A stretch of DNA of 64,000 nt from Francisella uliginis (GTDB lineage: Bacteria > Pseudomonadota > Gammaproteobacteria > Francisellales > Francisellaceae): positions 1,488,001 to 1,552,000 of the forward strand of contig NZ_CP016796.1 in assembly GCF_001895265.1 (NCBI RefSeq), read 5' to 3'. The position numbers and the translations under genes were made by a program. Shown here piece after piece: positions 9,791 through 19,074 of this stretch (its first letter is position 1; every line of letters starts with the position of its first letter). The notes beneath the pieces were generated by a model. The model saw nothing but the letters and a program-made list of their open reading frames with translations, was not told where the DNA came from and made no database searches.

Positions 9791-10753
9791 TTATTTCATA
9801 TCTAAATACTTATAGTTATTGATTTTGATTGGACTAATAATGAACTGAGCCAAAGCAGCCATAAGATGAGTAAAAGCATTGTTTATGGATCTATGTCTTG
9901 TGTGCCATAAAGTTAGATTATTTTTGAGATAGTCAAAAATAGTCTCAATGATAGATCTCTTAGCTAACATAGCTTTTTCAAATCTAGTTCTAGGAACTTT
10001 TTTCATATTCTTTTTTAAAGTAGTTATAAGCTTTAATCCTTGTTGCTCAAGTAGTTGAGTTTTATCTTTAGAGATATAACCTCTATCACCAAATACCAAT
10101 CCTTTAAGTACTTTGCATAATTTAGTTAAAAAACTCCTATCATCTTTATTTCCTGGACTAATATTAATACTAATAACTTCACCAATATGATTAGTTAACA
10201 AATGAAGCTTAAAGCCAAAGAACCAGCCAGTACTAGTCTTACCTTTAGCGGCTAAACCCTTAAACACCTTGTGTCTTGACTCTCTTAAATTATGACAAAC
10301 AGGTAATTTAGTAGCATCTATAAAATATAAATCTGTATGTTTACCATGGTTACTTGATATAAATGCTATTAAAGGTGGCATTGCTATATCAATTAATTCG
10401 ACAAAACGATTATATGATGGAGCTGTAGGGAAATATTGTTTCCAATAGATTTTTATAAACTCCACATAATAAGTTTTAAAATCTTTATATCTAACTGCTT
10501 GATACATAATCAAAATAGTCATTATTTCACTTAAAGATAATCTTGGTTTGACTCCTACTTTTTTCTTTTTGTAATCAATTGACTTGCTTTGTAATTCTTT
10601 ATGATAAATAATACAAAAGTCGTCTATACGACAAAAGGTTGAAATAAGTTGATCTATCATTATTAGTGATTTTTTTAACGGTTTTTCGCTTATTTTAACC
10701 TAAAAAACATCTCCATACTTTAATTTACAATGCTTTTAATTCCGAACTGAGGT
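9776..10753 (-). mobile_element. IS982-family insertion sequence
   Basis: This 978-bp element is bounded by an 11-bp perfect inverted repeat, ACCTCAGTTCG at 9776-9786 and its complement at 10743-10753. It is flanked by the 7-bp direct repeat TAGACTA (9769-9775 and 10754-10760), a target duplication in the size range known for IS982. It encodes one transposase on the minus strand, so the element is oriented opposite to the gene it hit. The ends and the duplication are intact, which suggests a recent insertion. Confidence 0.92.
9791..10660 (-). CDS. IS982-family transposase
   Basis: The 289-aa DDE transposase fills the insertion sequence. It has the IS982 layout: an N-terminal region with RLSLSEIMTILIMYQ, a first catalytic Asp in DLYFIDATKLPVC (near residue 115), STGWFFGFKLHLL, a second Asp in LVFGDRGYISK (near 195), and the final Glu in KRSIIETIFDYLKN (near 240). 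The reading frame is complete and has no disabling change, so it may be active. F. tularensis carries an IS982-type element (ISFtu4), and this one is plausibly related. Its start is about 90 bp inside the right end of the element. Confidence 0.92.
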   Translation of the reverse strand: MIDQLISTFCRIDDFCIIYHKELQSKSIDYKKKKVGVKPRLSLSEIMTILIMYQAVRYKDFKTYYVEFIKIYWKQYFPTAPSYNRFVELIDIAMPPLIAFISSNHGKHTDLYFIDATKLPVCHNLRESRHKVFKGLAAKGKTSTGWFFGFKLHLLTNHIGEVISINISPGNKDDRSFLTKLCKVLKGLVFGDRGYISKDKTQLLEQQGLKLITTLKKNMKKVPRTRFEKAMLAKRSIIETIFDYLKNNLTLWHTRHRSINNAFTHLMAALAQFIISPIKINNYKYLDMK

Positions 10754-10923
10754 TAGACTATAATCACATACAAAGATATTTAGTTTTTTAACTCAACAAA
10801 ATATTTGTTAATAAACAAGTAATATTGTTTAAAATAATAAATCTGTAGTATTATATTTTTAATTTAAAAAATATACTCATGAGATAATAAGGGTTGACGC
10901 GAAGTCCCTTTCAAAGATACTTT

Positions 10924-11535
10924 TTAGATACCACTATGAAAGCGAAATTCATTATCTGGAGATAATATAAGCTCTTTTTCTATTTCACCTATTCTTTTTA
11001 TATCTTTACCAATGTCTTTTGATGAATATTTCTCAGCAAAAGTTAGATAAATTGTAAAATGTCTCTTTTCAGACTCTAATAATCCATTATAAAACTTCTG
11101 TAAATCTTGATCTAGAAATGGTGCAATCTTTGCAAATCTTTCGCACGATCTAGCCTCAATATATGCCCCTATTATCAGAGCATCTATAAATCGTCCTTCT
11201 TTATCTGTCCGAGCTGTTTTTATAAGTTGACTAGCATATCTTGATGCTGAAATAGCTTTATATTCAATATTACGTCTTTTTAAAATTCGCATAACTTGCT
11301 CAAAATGCACAAGCTCTTCTCTAGCAATCTTAGACATTCTTGTTACCAAATCATGTTTATCAGGATGACGATAGATATATGTCATTGCTGAAGATGCTGC
11401 TTTCATTTCACAATGGGCATGATCTATAAGCATTAACTCGATATTATCCAGGGCACTTTTAATCCATTGATCAGGAGTTTCACATAATAGAAAACTCTCT
11501 ATTGTCGCAAAATTAGCATATTGAATTTTTGTCAT
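10924..11535 (-). CDS. miaE: tRNA 2-methylthio-N6-isopentenyladenosine hydroxylase MiaE
   Basis: MiaE hydroxylates the isopentenyl group of ms2i6A37 in tRNAs that read UNN codons, using O2 and a non-haem diiron centre. The 203-aa protein is a ferritin-like four-helix bundle. Two ExxH iron motifs are visible, E74-LV-H77 (REELVHFEQ) and E156-KR-H159 (ESEKRHF). Further carboxylates come from HCEMKAA near residue 43 and YIEARSCERF near 127-132. The length matches the short Pseudomonas-type enzymes. It is a single gene on the minus strand, beside the IS982 element. The region downstream of its stop has a weak AAGGG/CCCTT hairpin without a clear T-run. Confidence 0.9.
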   Translation of the reverse strand: MTKIQYANFATIESFLLCETPDQWIKSALDNIELMLIDHAHCEMKAASSAMTYIYRHPDKHDLVTRMSKIAREELVHFEQVMRILKRRNIEYKAISASRYASQLIKTARTDKEGRFIDALIIGAYIEARSCERFAKIAPFLDQDLQKFYNGLLESEKRHFTIYLTFAEKYSSKDIGKDIKRIGEIEKELILSPDNEFRFHSGI

Positions 11536-11800
11536 TTATAAATCTAAATACTCTAATAAGAAAATACCCAATATTATATACATAAAACACTTAAAATGTG
11601 GATTTTATATTAAGTATTCTTGAATCATTTTAGCTCAATAATTTGTAACTAATTATAGTTTTAACACATTAAAATTAGCGACAAAAAAACTTAAAGAGTA
11701 ATTTTATTTGTAGATAAACAAGTATTCAAAACTTTACAAAACTACAATATTAAATAAAAATAGTATAAACTGAACGTCCTTTTTAGCAAAAGACAAGCTG

Positions 11801-12208
11801 ATGGTTAAACAAGAAACTAAACTTAATCTCATTGAAAAAGCAATAGAAGCTTTTCATAATGCCTATGCTCCATACTCAAATTTCAAAGTTGGCTCTGCTT
11901 TACTTATGAAAAATGGTCAAATAGTTTTAGGAGCAAATATTGAAAATTGTGCCTATGGTCCATCTAACTGTGCTGAGCGTTCAGCATTATTTAGTGCATA
12001 TAGCCAAGGATTCACTAAAGAAGATATCACTATGATAGCTATCGTAACAGATACACCAAAAGCCTCAACACCTTGTGGAGTTTGTCGCCAAGTTATCGCA
12101 GAGCTAATGGATAAGGATTGCCCTATTATTTTATCAAATTTAGACCAATCAGATATTAGAGAAACAGATATAGAAAAGCTTCTTCCTGATAGCTTTGTTC
12201 TAGCTTAA
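11801..12208 (+). CDS. cdd: Cytidine deaminase
   Basis: Cdd deaminates cytidine and deoxycytidine to uridine and deoxyuridine in pyrimidine salvage. This is the short (135-aa) homotetrameric type. Zinc is bound by C57, C92 and C95, and E59 is the proton shuttle, seen in CAERSALF and PCGVCRQV. The substrate motif FKVGSALL (residues 28-35) and the ENCAYGPSNC stretch are intact. A good factor-independent terminator follows at 12250. With upp and the adenosine deaminase elsewhere in the window it belongs to nucleoside scavenging. Confidence 0.95.
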   Translation: MVKQETKLNLIEKAIEAFHNAYAPYSNFKVGSALLMKNGQIVLGANIENCAYGPSNCAERSALFSAYSQGFTKEDITMIAIVTDTPKASTPCGVCRQVIAELMDKDCPIILSNLDQSDIRETDIEKLLPDSFVLA

Positions 12209-12249
12209 TAGTACTCCTTTAAAGTTTTATATAACCTTATACTCTATTT

Positions 12250-12283
12250 ACTAAAATTATTTTTCTAGTTTTAGTGTTTTTTT
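12250..12283 (+). terminator. Rho-independent terminator after cdd
   Basis: A perfect 7-bp stem ACTAAAA/TTTTAGT (12250-12256 with 12269-12275) encloses a 12-nt loop. It is followed by G and seven T. It lies 40 bp after the cdd stop and before the next gene on the same strand, so cdd is probably monocistronic. Confidence 0.65.
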
Positions 12284-12346
12284 AATTTACATAATACAAA
12301 TACTTCATATATAGTTTAATTAGTCCAAATATATTAATTCAAAGAT

Positions 12347-13597
12347 ATGAAGATATTTCGTCACCTTTATGCCCAAGTATTATTAGGAATATTTATAGGA
12401 ATTTTACTTGGTATATTCACACCGAATATTGCAATATCTCTTAAACCTTTTGCTGATGTTTTTGTTAAACTCATTAAACTTATGATTGCACCTATAATAT
12501 TCTTAACTTTAGTTTCAGGCATCGCAGCGATGAAGGATCTTAAAACTGTCGGGAAGATTGGTGGAATCGCTCTGCTATATTTCTTCTCTATGACTATAGT
12601 TGCTCTAATTATCGGTATGATTACTGCCAATATGCTTCATCCTGGACTTGGTATGAACATTGATCCAAACTCCTTAGATGCTAGTGCTGCAAAATCATAT
12701 ATGGGCAATGTTGAGCATGTTGAAAATATTCAAGACTTCTTTATGAATATTATTCCACACACATTTGCTGGTGCTTTTACTGATGGTGATATTCTACAAG
12801 TTCTTTTTGTTTCAATATTATTTGCTGTTGGACTTGTCTTATATGGAGATGAAAGCAAAACTATACTGGATGCAATACAGAGTCTTTCAAAAGTCTTTTT
12901 TAAAATTATCCATGTCATCATGCACTATTCTCCTATTGCTGCTTGTGCTGCTATTGGTTATACCATAGGAACATATGGTGCAGATACATTACTAGGTTTG
13001 CTTGGTTTATTACTATGCTTTTATATTACCTGTTTTTTATTTTTGATTGTTTTTTTAGGAATTATACTTAGATTATATTGCGGTATTAGTATTTTTAAAC
13101 TCTTAACCTATATAAAAACAGAAATATTTATTGTCTTAGGAACATCATCATCTGAGACTGTGCTACCAAACCTTATGGAGAAATTAGAAAATTTAGGATG
13201 TAACAAGTCAGTTGTTGGTCTTGTAATACCTACAGGCTACTCATTTAACCTTGATGGTACAGCCATCTATTTATCTTTAGCTGCTATATTTATCGCCCAA
13301 GCACTTGGTATTGAACTTACATTAAGCCAACAAATATTTATGCTTTTGATTATGGTAATTAGTTCAAAAGGAGCTGCAGGAGTCACAGGCAGTGGCTTTA
13401 TAATCTTAGCAAGTACCCTTAGTGCTCTTGGAGTTGTACCAGTAGCTGGAATTGTAATTATCTTAGGGATAGATAGATTTATGTCAGAAGGTAGAGCTAT
13501 TACAAATATGATCGGTAACTCAATAGGAACAATAATTATATCTAAATGGCAAGGTCAACTTAATATAGATAAATTAAGAAAAGAGCTAAATTATTAG
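12347..13597 (+). CDS. Dicarboxylate/amino acid:cation symporter (DctA/GltP family)
   Basis: The 416-aa inner-membrane protein belongs to the DAACS family, which imports C4-dicarboxylates, glutamate or aspartate with H+ or Na+. It has eight expected membrane helices and two re-entrant loops. Family motifs are the serine-rich hairpin GTSSSETVLPNL near residue 265 and the helix-7 motif FNLDGTAIYL near 300, followed by SSKGAAGVTGSGFI near 345. The N-terminal segment and FVKLIKLMIAPIIFLTLVSG are also typical. The Arg in RFMSEGRAITNMIGN near 380 favours carboxylate substrates. Whether it prefers dicarboxylates (dctA) or glutamate (gltP) is not settled by sequence. It converges with the MFS gene downstream. 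Confidence 0.85.
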   Translation: MKIFRHLYAQVLLGIFIGILLGIFTPNIAISLKPFADVFVKLIKLMIAPIIFLTLVSGIAAMKDLKTVGKIGGIALLYFFSMTIVALIIGMITANMLHPGLGMNIDPNSLDASAAKSYMGNVEHVENIQDFFMNIIPHTFAGAFTDGDILQVLFVSILFAVGLVLYGDESKTILDAIQSLSKVFFKIIHVIMHYSPIAACAAIGYTIGTYGADTLLGLLGLLLCFYITCFLFLIVFLGIILRLYCGISIFKLLTYIKTEIFIVLGTSSSETVLPNLMEKLENLGCNKSVVGLVIPTGYSFNLDGTAIYLSLAAIFIAQALGIELTLSQQIFMLLIMVISSKGAAGVTGSGFIILASTLSALGVVPVAGIVIILGIDRFMSEGRAITNMIGNSIGTIIISKWQGQLNIDKLRKELNY

Positions 13598-13609
13598 GAT
13601 AGATTTAAT

Positions 13610-15088
13610 TTAAATAGTTTCTAAGTCAATACCTTTAGTTTCAATACCAAACTTTTTGGTTACTATAGCCCCTAATATAGAAGTAAATACTAAAATCACT
13701 AATAACATATCAACCCCGATAACAGAGATTAGTATAGGAAATAAAAATGCTGCGATAATAGCTCCAATTTTTGCAAAAGATGCCGCGAACCCTGCGCCCT
13801 TACCTCTAGCATGTGTCGGAAACACTTCTCCAGCAATTACATAAGTTTGCGCATTTGGTCCAATATTTGTCATAAACTGGAAGATAATAAACCCTAAAAA
13901 TATAAGTACCATATTGTTATCTGTCATATGACCTGCAATTGCTATAGCTAAACCAACAGCACAACCGATAAACCCAAATATTTGTAATTTTACTCGCCCT
14001 AAGTAATCAGATAAAAATATCGCAAAGACAATCCCTAAGAAGAAAAATACATCAATAAATGCCGAACCTTTTGCCGCTAGTATCTCATTACTGATTACAT
14101 CATTAACAGATTTAACATCAACTTTTGAGCCTATTGTTACCGTTAATATTAGTGGCAAGAATACTCCGATACCATAAGTCCCAAGATCTTGTATAAACCA
14201 CGGTAGTGATGCAAAAATAGTTTGTTTCCTATATTTTGTAAATAATGATTTATACGAGCTACCTCTTTCTATCTCTGTAATGGCATTAGGATCTTTTTTC
14301 TTAATTCTAATAACTTTAGGATATCTTGGGCGTCTATTTAGTAAAAATGTTAATGCTCTTTCGGCCTTTTTGTACTCACCTTTTGTTACTAAAAAATGTG
14401 GACTTTTAGGGATAAAAAATCTTCCAATTACTACCAGAATTGCTGGGATAATTGCTATCGAATACATGATTTTCCATGCATTAACTGAAGGCATTTCAGC
14501 TAGGACAAACCAACCGATAAGAGTACCACAAAGAGCTCCAACAGCTTGAAAGGCAAAAGCTCCTAAAACTAGCTTTCCTCTATTTCTACTTGGAATAGTC
14601 TCTGAAATCATTAAATGAGCAGTTGGATAGTCGCACCCTAAAGCTATACCTGCAATTAGTAGCATTATGAATAAAACTATAAAGCTACTCGATAAACATA
14701 TACCTATAATACATATTAAAAATATAATCATTTCAATAATGAACATATTTTTTCTACCATATTTATCAGATAAACTTCCAAGTAAAGATGCGCCAATAAG
14801 TATTCCGACTAAAGTCGCTGAACCTATTAAACCATTTTGAGTATTACTAAGTTGAAAATCATAAGCTATTAGATGAAGAGCAATACCTGTCATAAAAACA
14901 ATCATACCTTCAAAGAATTTTCCAGCTGTAGCTAATAACCAAATAAACCACTGCATACTAGAAAGAGGAATAAGGTTAACCTTAGTACCATCAGGCCATA
15001 CAGGTTCTTCATCTAAGTATTGTTGCACTGATTTTTTTTTAATTTTTGACTTAAAACTGGCTTCTTCGGAGTTCTCTTTATCCATCAC
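13610..15088 (-). CDS. MFS transporter, sugar/organic acid porter type
   Basis: The 492-aa protein is a 12-helix major facilitator. It has an N-terminal cytoplasmic tail of about 45 charged residues. Motif A GSLSDKYGRKNMF lies between helices 2 and 3, and SETIPSRNRGKLVLGAF lies between helices 4 and 5. A long central loop (about residues 225-285) and the C-half motif ARGKGAGFAASFAKIGAI follow. These resemble the sugar and aromatic-acid porter groups. The substrate is not predictable. It is alone on the minus strand, converging on the dicarboxylate symporter with a 12-bp gap. Confidence 0.8.
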   Translation of the reverse strand: MMDKENSEEASFKSKIKKKSVQQYLDEEPVWPDGTKVNLIPLSSMQWFIWLLATAGKFFEGMIVFMTGIALHLIAYDFQLSNTQNGLIGSATLVGILIGASLLGSLSDKYGRKNMFIIEMIIFLICIIGICLSSSFIVLFIMLLIAGIALGCDYPTAHLMISETIPSRNRGKLVLGAFAFQAVGALCGTLIGWFVLAEMPSVNAWKIMYSIAIIPAILVVIGRFFIPKSPHFLVTKGEYKKAERALTFLLNRRPRYPKVIRIKKKDPNAITEIERGSSYKSLFTKYRKQTIFASLPWFIQDLGTYGIGVFLPLILTVTIGSKVDVKSVNDVISNEILAAKGSAFIDVFFFLGIVFAIFLSDYLGRVKLQIFGFIGCAVGLAIAIAGHMTDNNMVLIFLGFIIFQFMTNIGPNAQTYVIAGEVFPTHARGKGAGFAASFAKIGAIIAAFLFPILISVIGVDMLLVILVFTSILGAIVTKKFGIETKGIDLETI

Positions 15089-15221
15089 ATAATCTTATTA
15101 ATTTCTCTTCTTGCTAAATATAACAATAAAATTAAGCTAAAAATATAGTTTTTCAAAAATAAAGACTTTTTATAGCAAAACTATTAGTTTTTTCATATTA
15201 GCCCTATTTAATCTGATAATT

Positions 15222-16868
15222 TTAAAATCTTATAACTTGGTCAAAATCTTCTAAAAGATTTACATTATGTGTAATAAAAATAACTGTCTTATTATTCATA
15301 AGCTCTAATAGGTTTTTAAACACAAGTTTTTCTGTTTGCTTATCTAAGCCTTCAGTAGGTTCATCTAAGATTAAAATAGGCTTATCCTGTAAAAATGCTC
15401 TAGCAAGAGCAAGACGTTTTTGCTGCCCTCCAGATAGATGCCTACCAAGCTCCCCTGTCCATGTATCTAAACCTTTTGGTAATGACTCTAAATAATCTTT
15501 TAACTGGACTTTTTCTAACGCTGATTTAAGCTCTTCATCCGTTGCATCAGATTTAGCAAGTAATAAGTTTTCTCGAATAGTTGTATTAAAGATATGTGGT
15601 GACTGATTTATAATAGTCATTAAGTTTCTTAGTTGATCTTCACCAAATTCTTTAATATTTTTGTTTCCAATAAGAATTTCACCGTTATTAATATCCCAAA
15701 ATCTAGCTAATAGGTTTATAATCGTTGACTTACCTCTACCAGTTGGAGCAAAAAGAGCAACTTTTTGATTTTCTAGAATTTCTAGAGAAAAATCTTTTAG
15801 TATAGGCTGTTCAGAAGTGTAGCCAAAACAAACATTTTTAAAACTAATATTAAATTGACTAACATCTAACTTATTATCTAAAAATTCAACATCTGGTTTT
15901 GCATCTGTAATATTTAATATTCTTTTTGAAGCAGATAAAGTTTTACCTAAATATTGATATGCTAGTGGTAATGGCATAATCGACTCAAAAGCTGCTATAA
16001 CTGCAAGAAATATTAAAGCAATAAAAGCTCCATTTATATACCCTTGTTGAGTTAACTTAACTGCAAATGCAGTAACCATAACTACTGTTAAACCTAATGC
16101 TAAAGTCATTAAAGCACTGCCAAAACCACTTATAACGCTAATTTTCTCTTCTTGCTTAAGTAGGTTTGAATTTTGCTGTCTTATTTTTTCAAAATGCTTA
16201 CCTTCTAGATCAAATATTTTCAGCTCAGCAAGAGAGTTTACGTGTTCTGTAATATCTGTTTTTAACTCAGCACTAATACTATTAAGATTATATGATTTTT
16301 TCATAGCAAGAAGACTACTAAATAAAGGAATAATAAAACCTATAAATAGCAACGCTAAAAGAGTTAATAGCGCTAAAGTAAAACTAAAAAAGCAAAATAA
16401 TATTGCTATAGTAAATGATGCCAAAATAAATACCACTGTTGGTGATAAAATACGCACATATAAATTATCTAAAGCTGCGATATCATTGACTAATCTTGTA
16501 AGTAAATCACCACTTTTATATTTATATAAATGAGATGGAGCTAAAGGCTCTAATTTTTCATAAAACCAAACCCTAACATCTGTCAAAATTCTAAAAGTAG
16601 CCTCATGAGTTAAAACTCTCTCACCATATCTACTTACAATTCTACCTAGAGAGAAAGAACGTACTCCTGCTGCAGGGTAAAAATAATTAAATGATGTTGC
16701 TATAGCATATGTTGTTGTCGCTAGATAGCCAGTATATGAGATAAACCAACCAGATAATGACATCAATCCAATACCCATAAGTATCGCGGACCATGCTAAT
16801 AATGTACCCAACAGCATCCATTGAGTTTGATTTCTAAATAATTTTATAAAAGGAATTAAACTTTTCAT
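15222..16868 (-). CDS. cydC: Heterodimeric ABC exporter subunit CydC
   Basis: CydC with CydD forms the inner-membrane ABC exporter of glutathione and cysteine needed for assembly of cytochrome bd oxidase. The 548-aa protein has a six-helix exporter domain (about residues 1-320) and a nucleotide-binding domain. That domain shows Walker A APTGRGKSTI, signature HLSGGQQKRLALARAF and Walker B ILILDEPTEGLD, then the switch His in VIFITHNVN. It overlaps the upstream cydD by 4 bp (16865-16868), which suggests translational coupling. Assignment as CydC rather than CydD rests on gene order and N-terminal similarity. Confidence 0.88.
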   Translation of the reverse strand: MKSLIPFIKLFRNQTQWMLLGTLLAWSAILMGIGLMSLSGWFISYTGYLATTTYAIATSFNYFYPAAGVRSFSLGRIVSRYGERVLTHEATFRILTDVRVWFYEKLEPLAPSHLYKYKSGDLLTRLVNDIAALDNLYVRILSPTVVFILASFTIAILFCFFSFTLALLTLLALLFIGFIIPLFSSLLAMKKSYNLNSISAELKTDITEHVNSLAELKIFDLEGKHFEKIRQQNSNLLKQEEKISVISGFGSALMTLALGLTVVMVTAFAVKLTQQGYINGAFIALIFLAVIAAFESIMPLPLAYQYLGKTLSASKRILNITDAKPDVEFLDNKLDVSQFNISFKNVCFGYTSEQPILKDFSLEILENQKVALFAPTGRGKSTIINLLARFWDINNGEILIGNKNIKEFGEDQLRNLMTIINQSPHIFNTTIRENLLLAKSDATDEELKSALEKVQLKDYLESLPKGLDTWTGELGRHLSGGQQKRLALARAFLQDKPILILDEPTEGLDKQTEKLVFKNLLELMNNKTVIFITHNVNLLEDFDQVIRF

Positions 16869-18646
16869 ACTGTCACCTCATTTTTATAGAAGTGATAAAA
16901 GTCACTATTTTTATTACTAACTAACTCATCAAAAGAACCTATCTCGGATATTTGTCCATCATTTAGAACAACTATTTTATCAACACACTCTAGGAAACTT
17001 AACTTATGAGTCAACATAATAACAGTTTTATCTTGCCAGTTTTGTATTAGCGAATTAATAATTTTCTCTTCACTAACTTTATCTAAACTTGCCGTAGGTT
17101 CATCTAAAATCAAAATATCATGAGGCTTTAAATATGCTCTAGCTAAAGCAAGTCTTTGTGCTTGCCCTCCTGATATACCAATATTTTGCTCACCAACTTG
17201 TGTTAGAAGACCCTTATCTAATGAATCAACAAAACCTTTAAGATCAGTATCTATAATCGCTTTATTAATATCATCATCTGTAGCATTTGCATTTGCTAAT
17301 AGTAAATTCTCTTTAATAGAGCCTTTAAATAAAGAAGAGTTTTGCCCAAGCCAAGAAATATTCTTTAACCAAGATTTTTCCTCTATTTTCTTAAGGTCAA
17401 TATCATTATTAATCAAAATATTACCCTGATATTCAATAAAGCCAAGAAGAGTGTTTATTAAAGTAGTTTTACCAGCACCACTAGCTCCAACAATCGCAAT
17501 TTTCTCTCCAGTTTTTATATCTAAAGAGATATTATCTATTGCTACTTTATCACTATACTTAACTGTTAAATTTTGTATATTTACGCTATCAACTTTATCA
17601 TTAAATATCGTACTACTCTCTGTTGATGAAGGCTGCATTTCAAAAATCTTAGATATCTCTAATGCAGCTCCAACAGCTTCAGCTTTAGCATGGTAATGAG
17701 TACTTAACTCTCGTAATGGCATAAAAAATTCAGGCGCTAATAAAAGAACAAATAATGCTCCTTGAAGATTTAAGTTATGTAATGCCCACCAAATATTATT
17801 ATCCGCTCCAGCATTTATAAAACCCATACCTAAATATATAGCTACCAAAGCAATTGAAGCGGCTGCAAAAAGTTCTAAAATAGCTGATGATAAAAAAGCA
17901 ATTTTTAAAACTTTCATAGTTCTAATTCTATAGGTATCAGAGGCTTCATAGATTCTCTGACTATGAGATTTACTTTTATTAAAGAGCTTTAATGTTGTAA
18001 GCCCTTTTAAAGTATCTAAAAAAGTCATACTCATTCGAGCAAGAGTTTTAAAATGTTTTTGGTTTTCTGACTCTGCACCTAAACCAACAATTATCATAAA
18101 AAGTGGAATTAATGGAGCACATATTAATAAAAGAATCCCACATACAATACTTTGAGGAAATATAAACACCAATATAGCTAAAGGCATAAGTCCAGAAAGT
18201 GTTATTTGAGGCAAAAATTTCGTTAGAAATCCTGTTAAACCTTCAACTTGCTCCATTGCACTACTTATTATATTAGCGTTTGAAGTTTTATTTAACTGTA
18301 TTGGACCAAGCTTATTTATATGTACAACGATATCTTCACGAATCTGTTTTTTGACAATTACTGCTGCTTTGTAGCTAACTATTTCTCTTAACCAACTTAA
18401 TCCCGCTCGGATAATGACAATCAAAACTATTGCTATGAAATAACTACTTAACTGCCCTAAACTTGATTTTTGCAAATAAGCATCATATGAGATGTGAGCA
18501 AGTAAATATAACTGACCAATTAGTAACATCCCACTTAAAAAAGCTATTAATACTGTTAACCTAACCCATCTTTTAGCTGGAACAGCTACCTCTTTAAGCC
18601 AACTTCTAGCTGATTTTTTATCTTCTTTTGAAGCATCTGAAAGCAT
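16865..18646 (-). CDS. cydD: Heterodimeric ABC exporter subunit CydD
   Basis: The first gene of the cydDC pair encodes 593 residues, close to the E. coli length. A short charged N-terminus leads into six membrane helices. These include the region SGLMPLAILVFIFPQ and the conserved loop ETLKGLTTLKLF-like sequence (here DTLKGLTTLKLF). The nucleotide-binding domain has Walker A GASGAGKTTLINTLLG, signature GISGGQAQRLALARAY, Walker B ILILDEPTASLD and the switch His in VIMLTHKLSF. The promoter must lie in the 157-bp divergent gap before 18804. It supports cytochrome bd maturation and periplasmic redox balance. Confidence 0.88.
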   Translation of the reverse strand: MLSDASKEDKKSARSWLKEVAVPAKRWVRLTVLIAFLSGMLLIGQLYLLAHISYDAYLQKSSLGQLSSYFIAIVLIVIIRAGLSWLREIVSYKAAVIVKKQIREDIVVHINKLGPIQLNKTSNANIISSAMEQVEGLTGFLTKFLPQITLSGLMPLAILVFIFPQSIVCGILLLICAPLIPLFMIIVGLGAESENQKHFKTLARMSMTFLDTLKGLTTLKLFNKSKSHSQRIYEASDTYRIRTMKVLKIAFLSSAILELFAAASIALVAIYLGMGFINAGADNNIWWALHNLNLQGALFVLLLAPEFFMPLRELSTHYHAKAEAVGAALEISKIFEMQPSSTESSTIFNDKVDSVNIQNLTVKYSDKVAIDNISLDIKTGEKIAIVGASGAGKTTLINTLLGFIEYQGNILINNDIDLKKIEEKSWLKNISWLGQNSSLFKGSIKENLLLANANATDDDINKAIIDTDLKGFVDSLDKGLLTQVGEQNIGISGGQAQRLALARAYLKPHDILILDEPTASLDKVSEEKIINSLIQNWQDKTVIMLTHKLSFLECVDKIVVLNDGQISEIGSFDELVSNKNSDFYHFYKNEVTV

Positions 18647-18803
18647 TATGGAGAATTTTTCATAAATTTTAACTGCGTAAATTATATCATAACCAATAGG
18701 TAAACTTTATGTATAAGTACTATATAAGCGTTTTAAAATATAGCAAATTTCTAACTTTTATGGTAATTTTCATATTGAGAGATTAAAAATAAGTGAGGTA
18801 GAA

Positions 18804-19052
18804 ATGAAAAACAAATATATGTACCTAGTGGCATTAGGATTAATAAGTTTTCCTTTACTATCCCAAGCACATCAACAAAAAGTTTATACTTCTAACTCAT
18901 CACCAATAGAACCTGACCAGACATACCAAACTAGTCGAGTAGCTAATGATATTCAAGCTGAAGATGCAAAAGCTCAGCTTAATAGAATTGACAATCAAGT
19001 TGACGGTGAAGATACAAACAATGTCGCACAAGCGGCTCATGGAATGGATTAA
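18804..19052 (+). CDS. Small exported protein of unknown function
   Basis: The 82-aa protein starts after a GAGGT ribosome site. It has a clear signal peptide (residues 1-22, MKNKYMYLVALGLISFPLLSQA) with a likely cleavage before HQQKVY. The mature part of about 60 residues is hydrophilic and Gln/Asp/Asn-rich, without Cys, and is probably helical near QAEDAKAQLNRIDNQ. I do not recognise a family. It is the first of three co-directional small genes with short gaps (22 and 31 bp), each with its own ribosome site, so the three are probably one transcript. Confidence 0.7.
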   Translation: MKNKYMYLVALGLISFPLLSQAHQQKVYTSNSSPIEPDQTYQTSRVANDIQAEDAKAQLNRIDNQVDGEDTNNVAQAAHGMD

Positions 19053-19074
19053 TTAACTTTTAAGGGAAAGACTA

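Noticed and set aside
10884-10915. AAGGG...CCCTT hairpin as the miaE terminator
   Set aside because: It has only a 5-bp stem with a 12-nt loop and no T-run on the minus strand, too weak to call.
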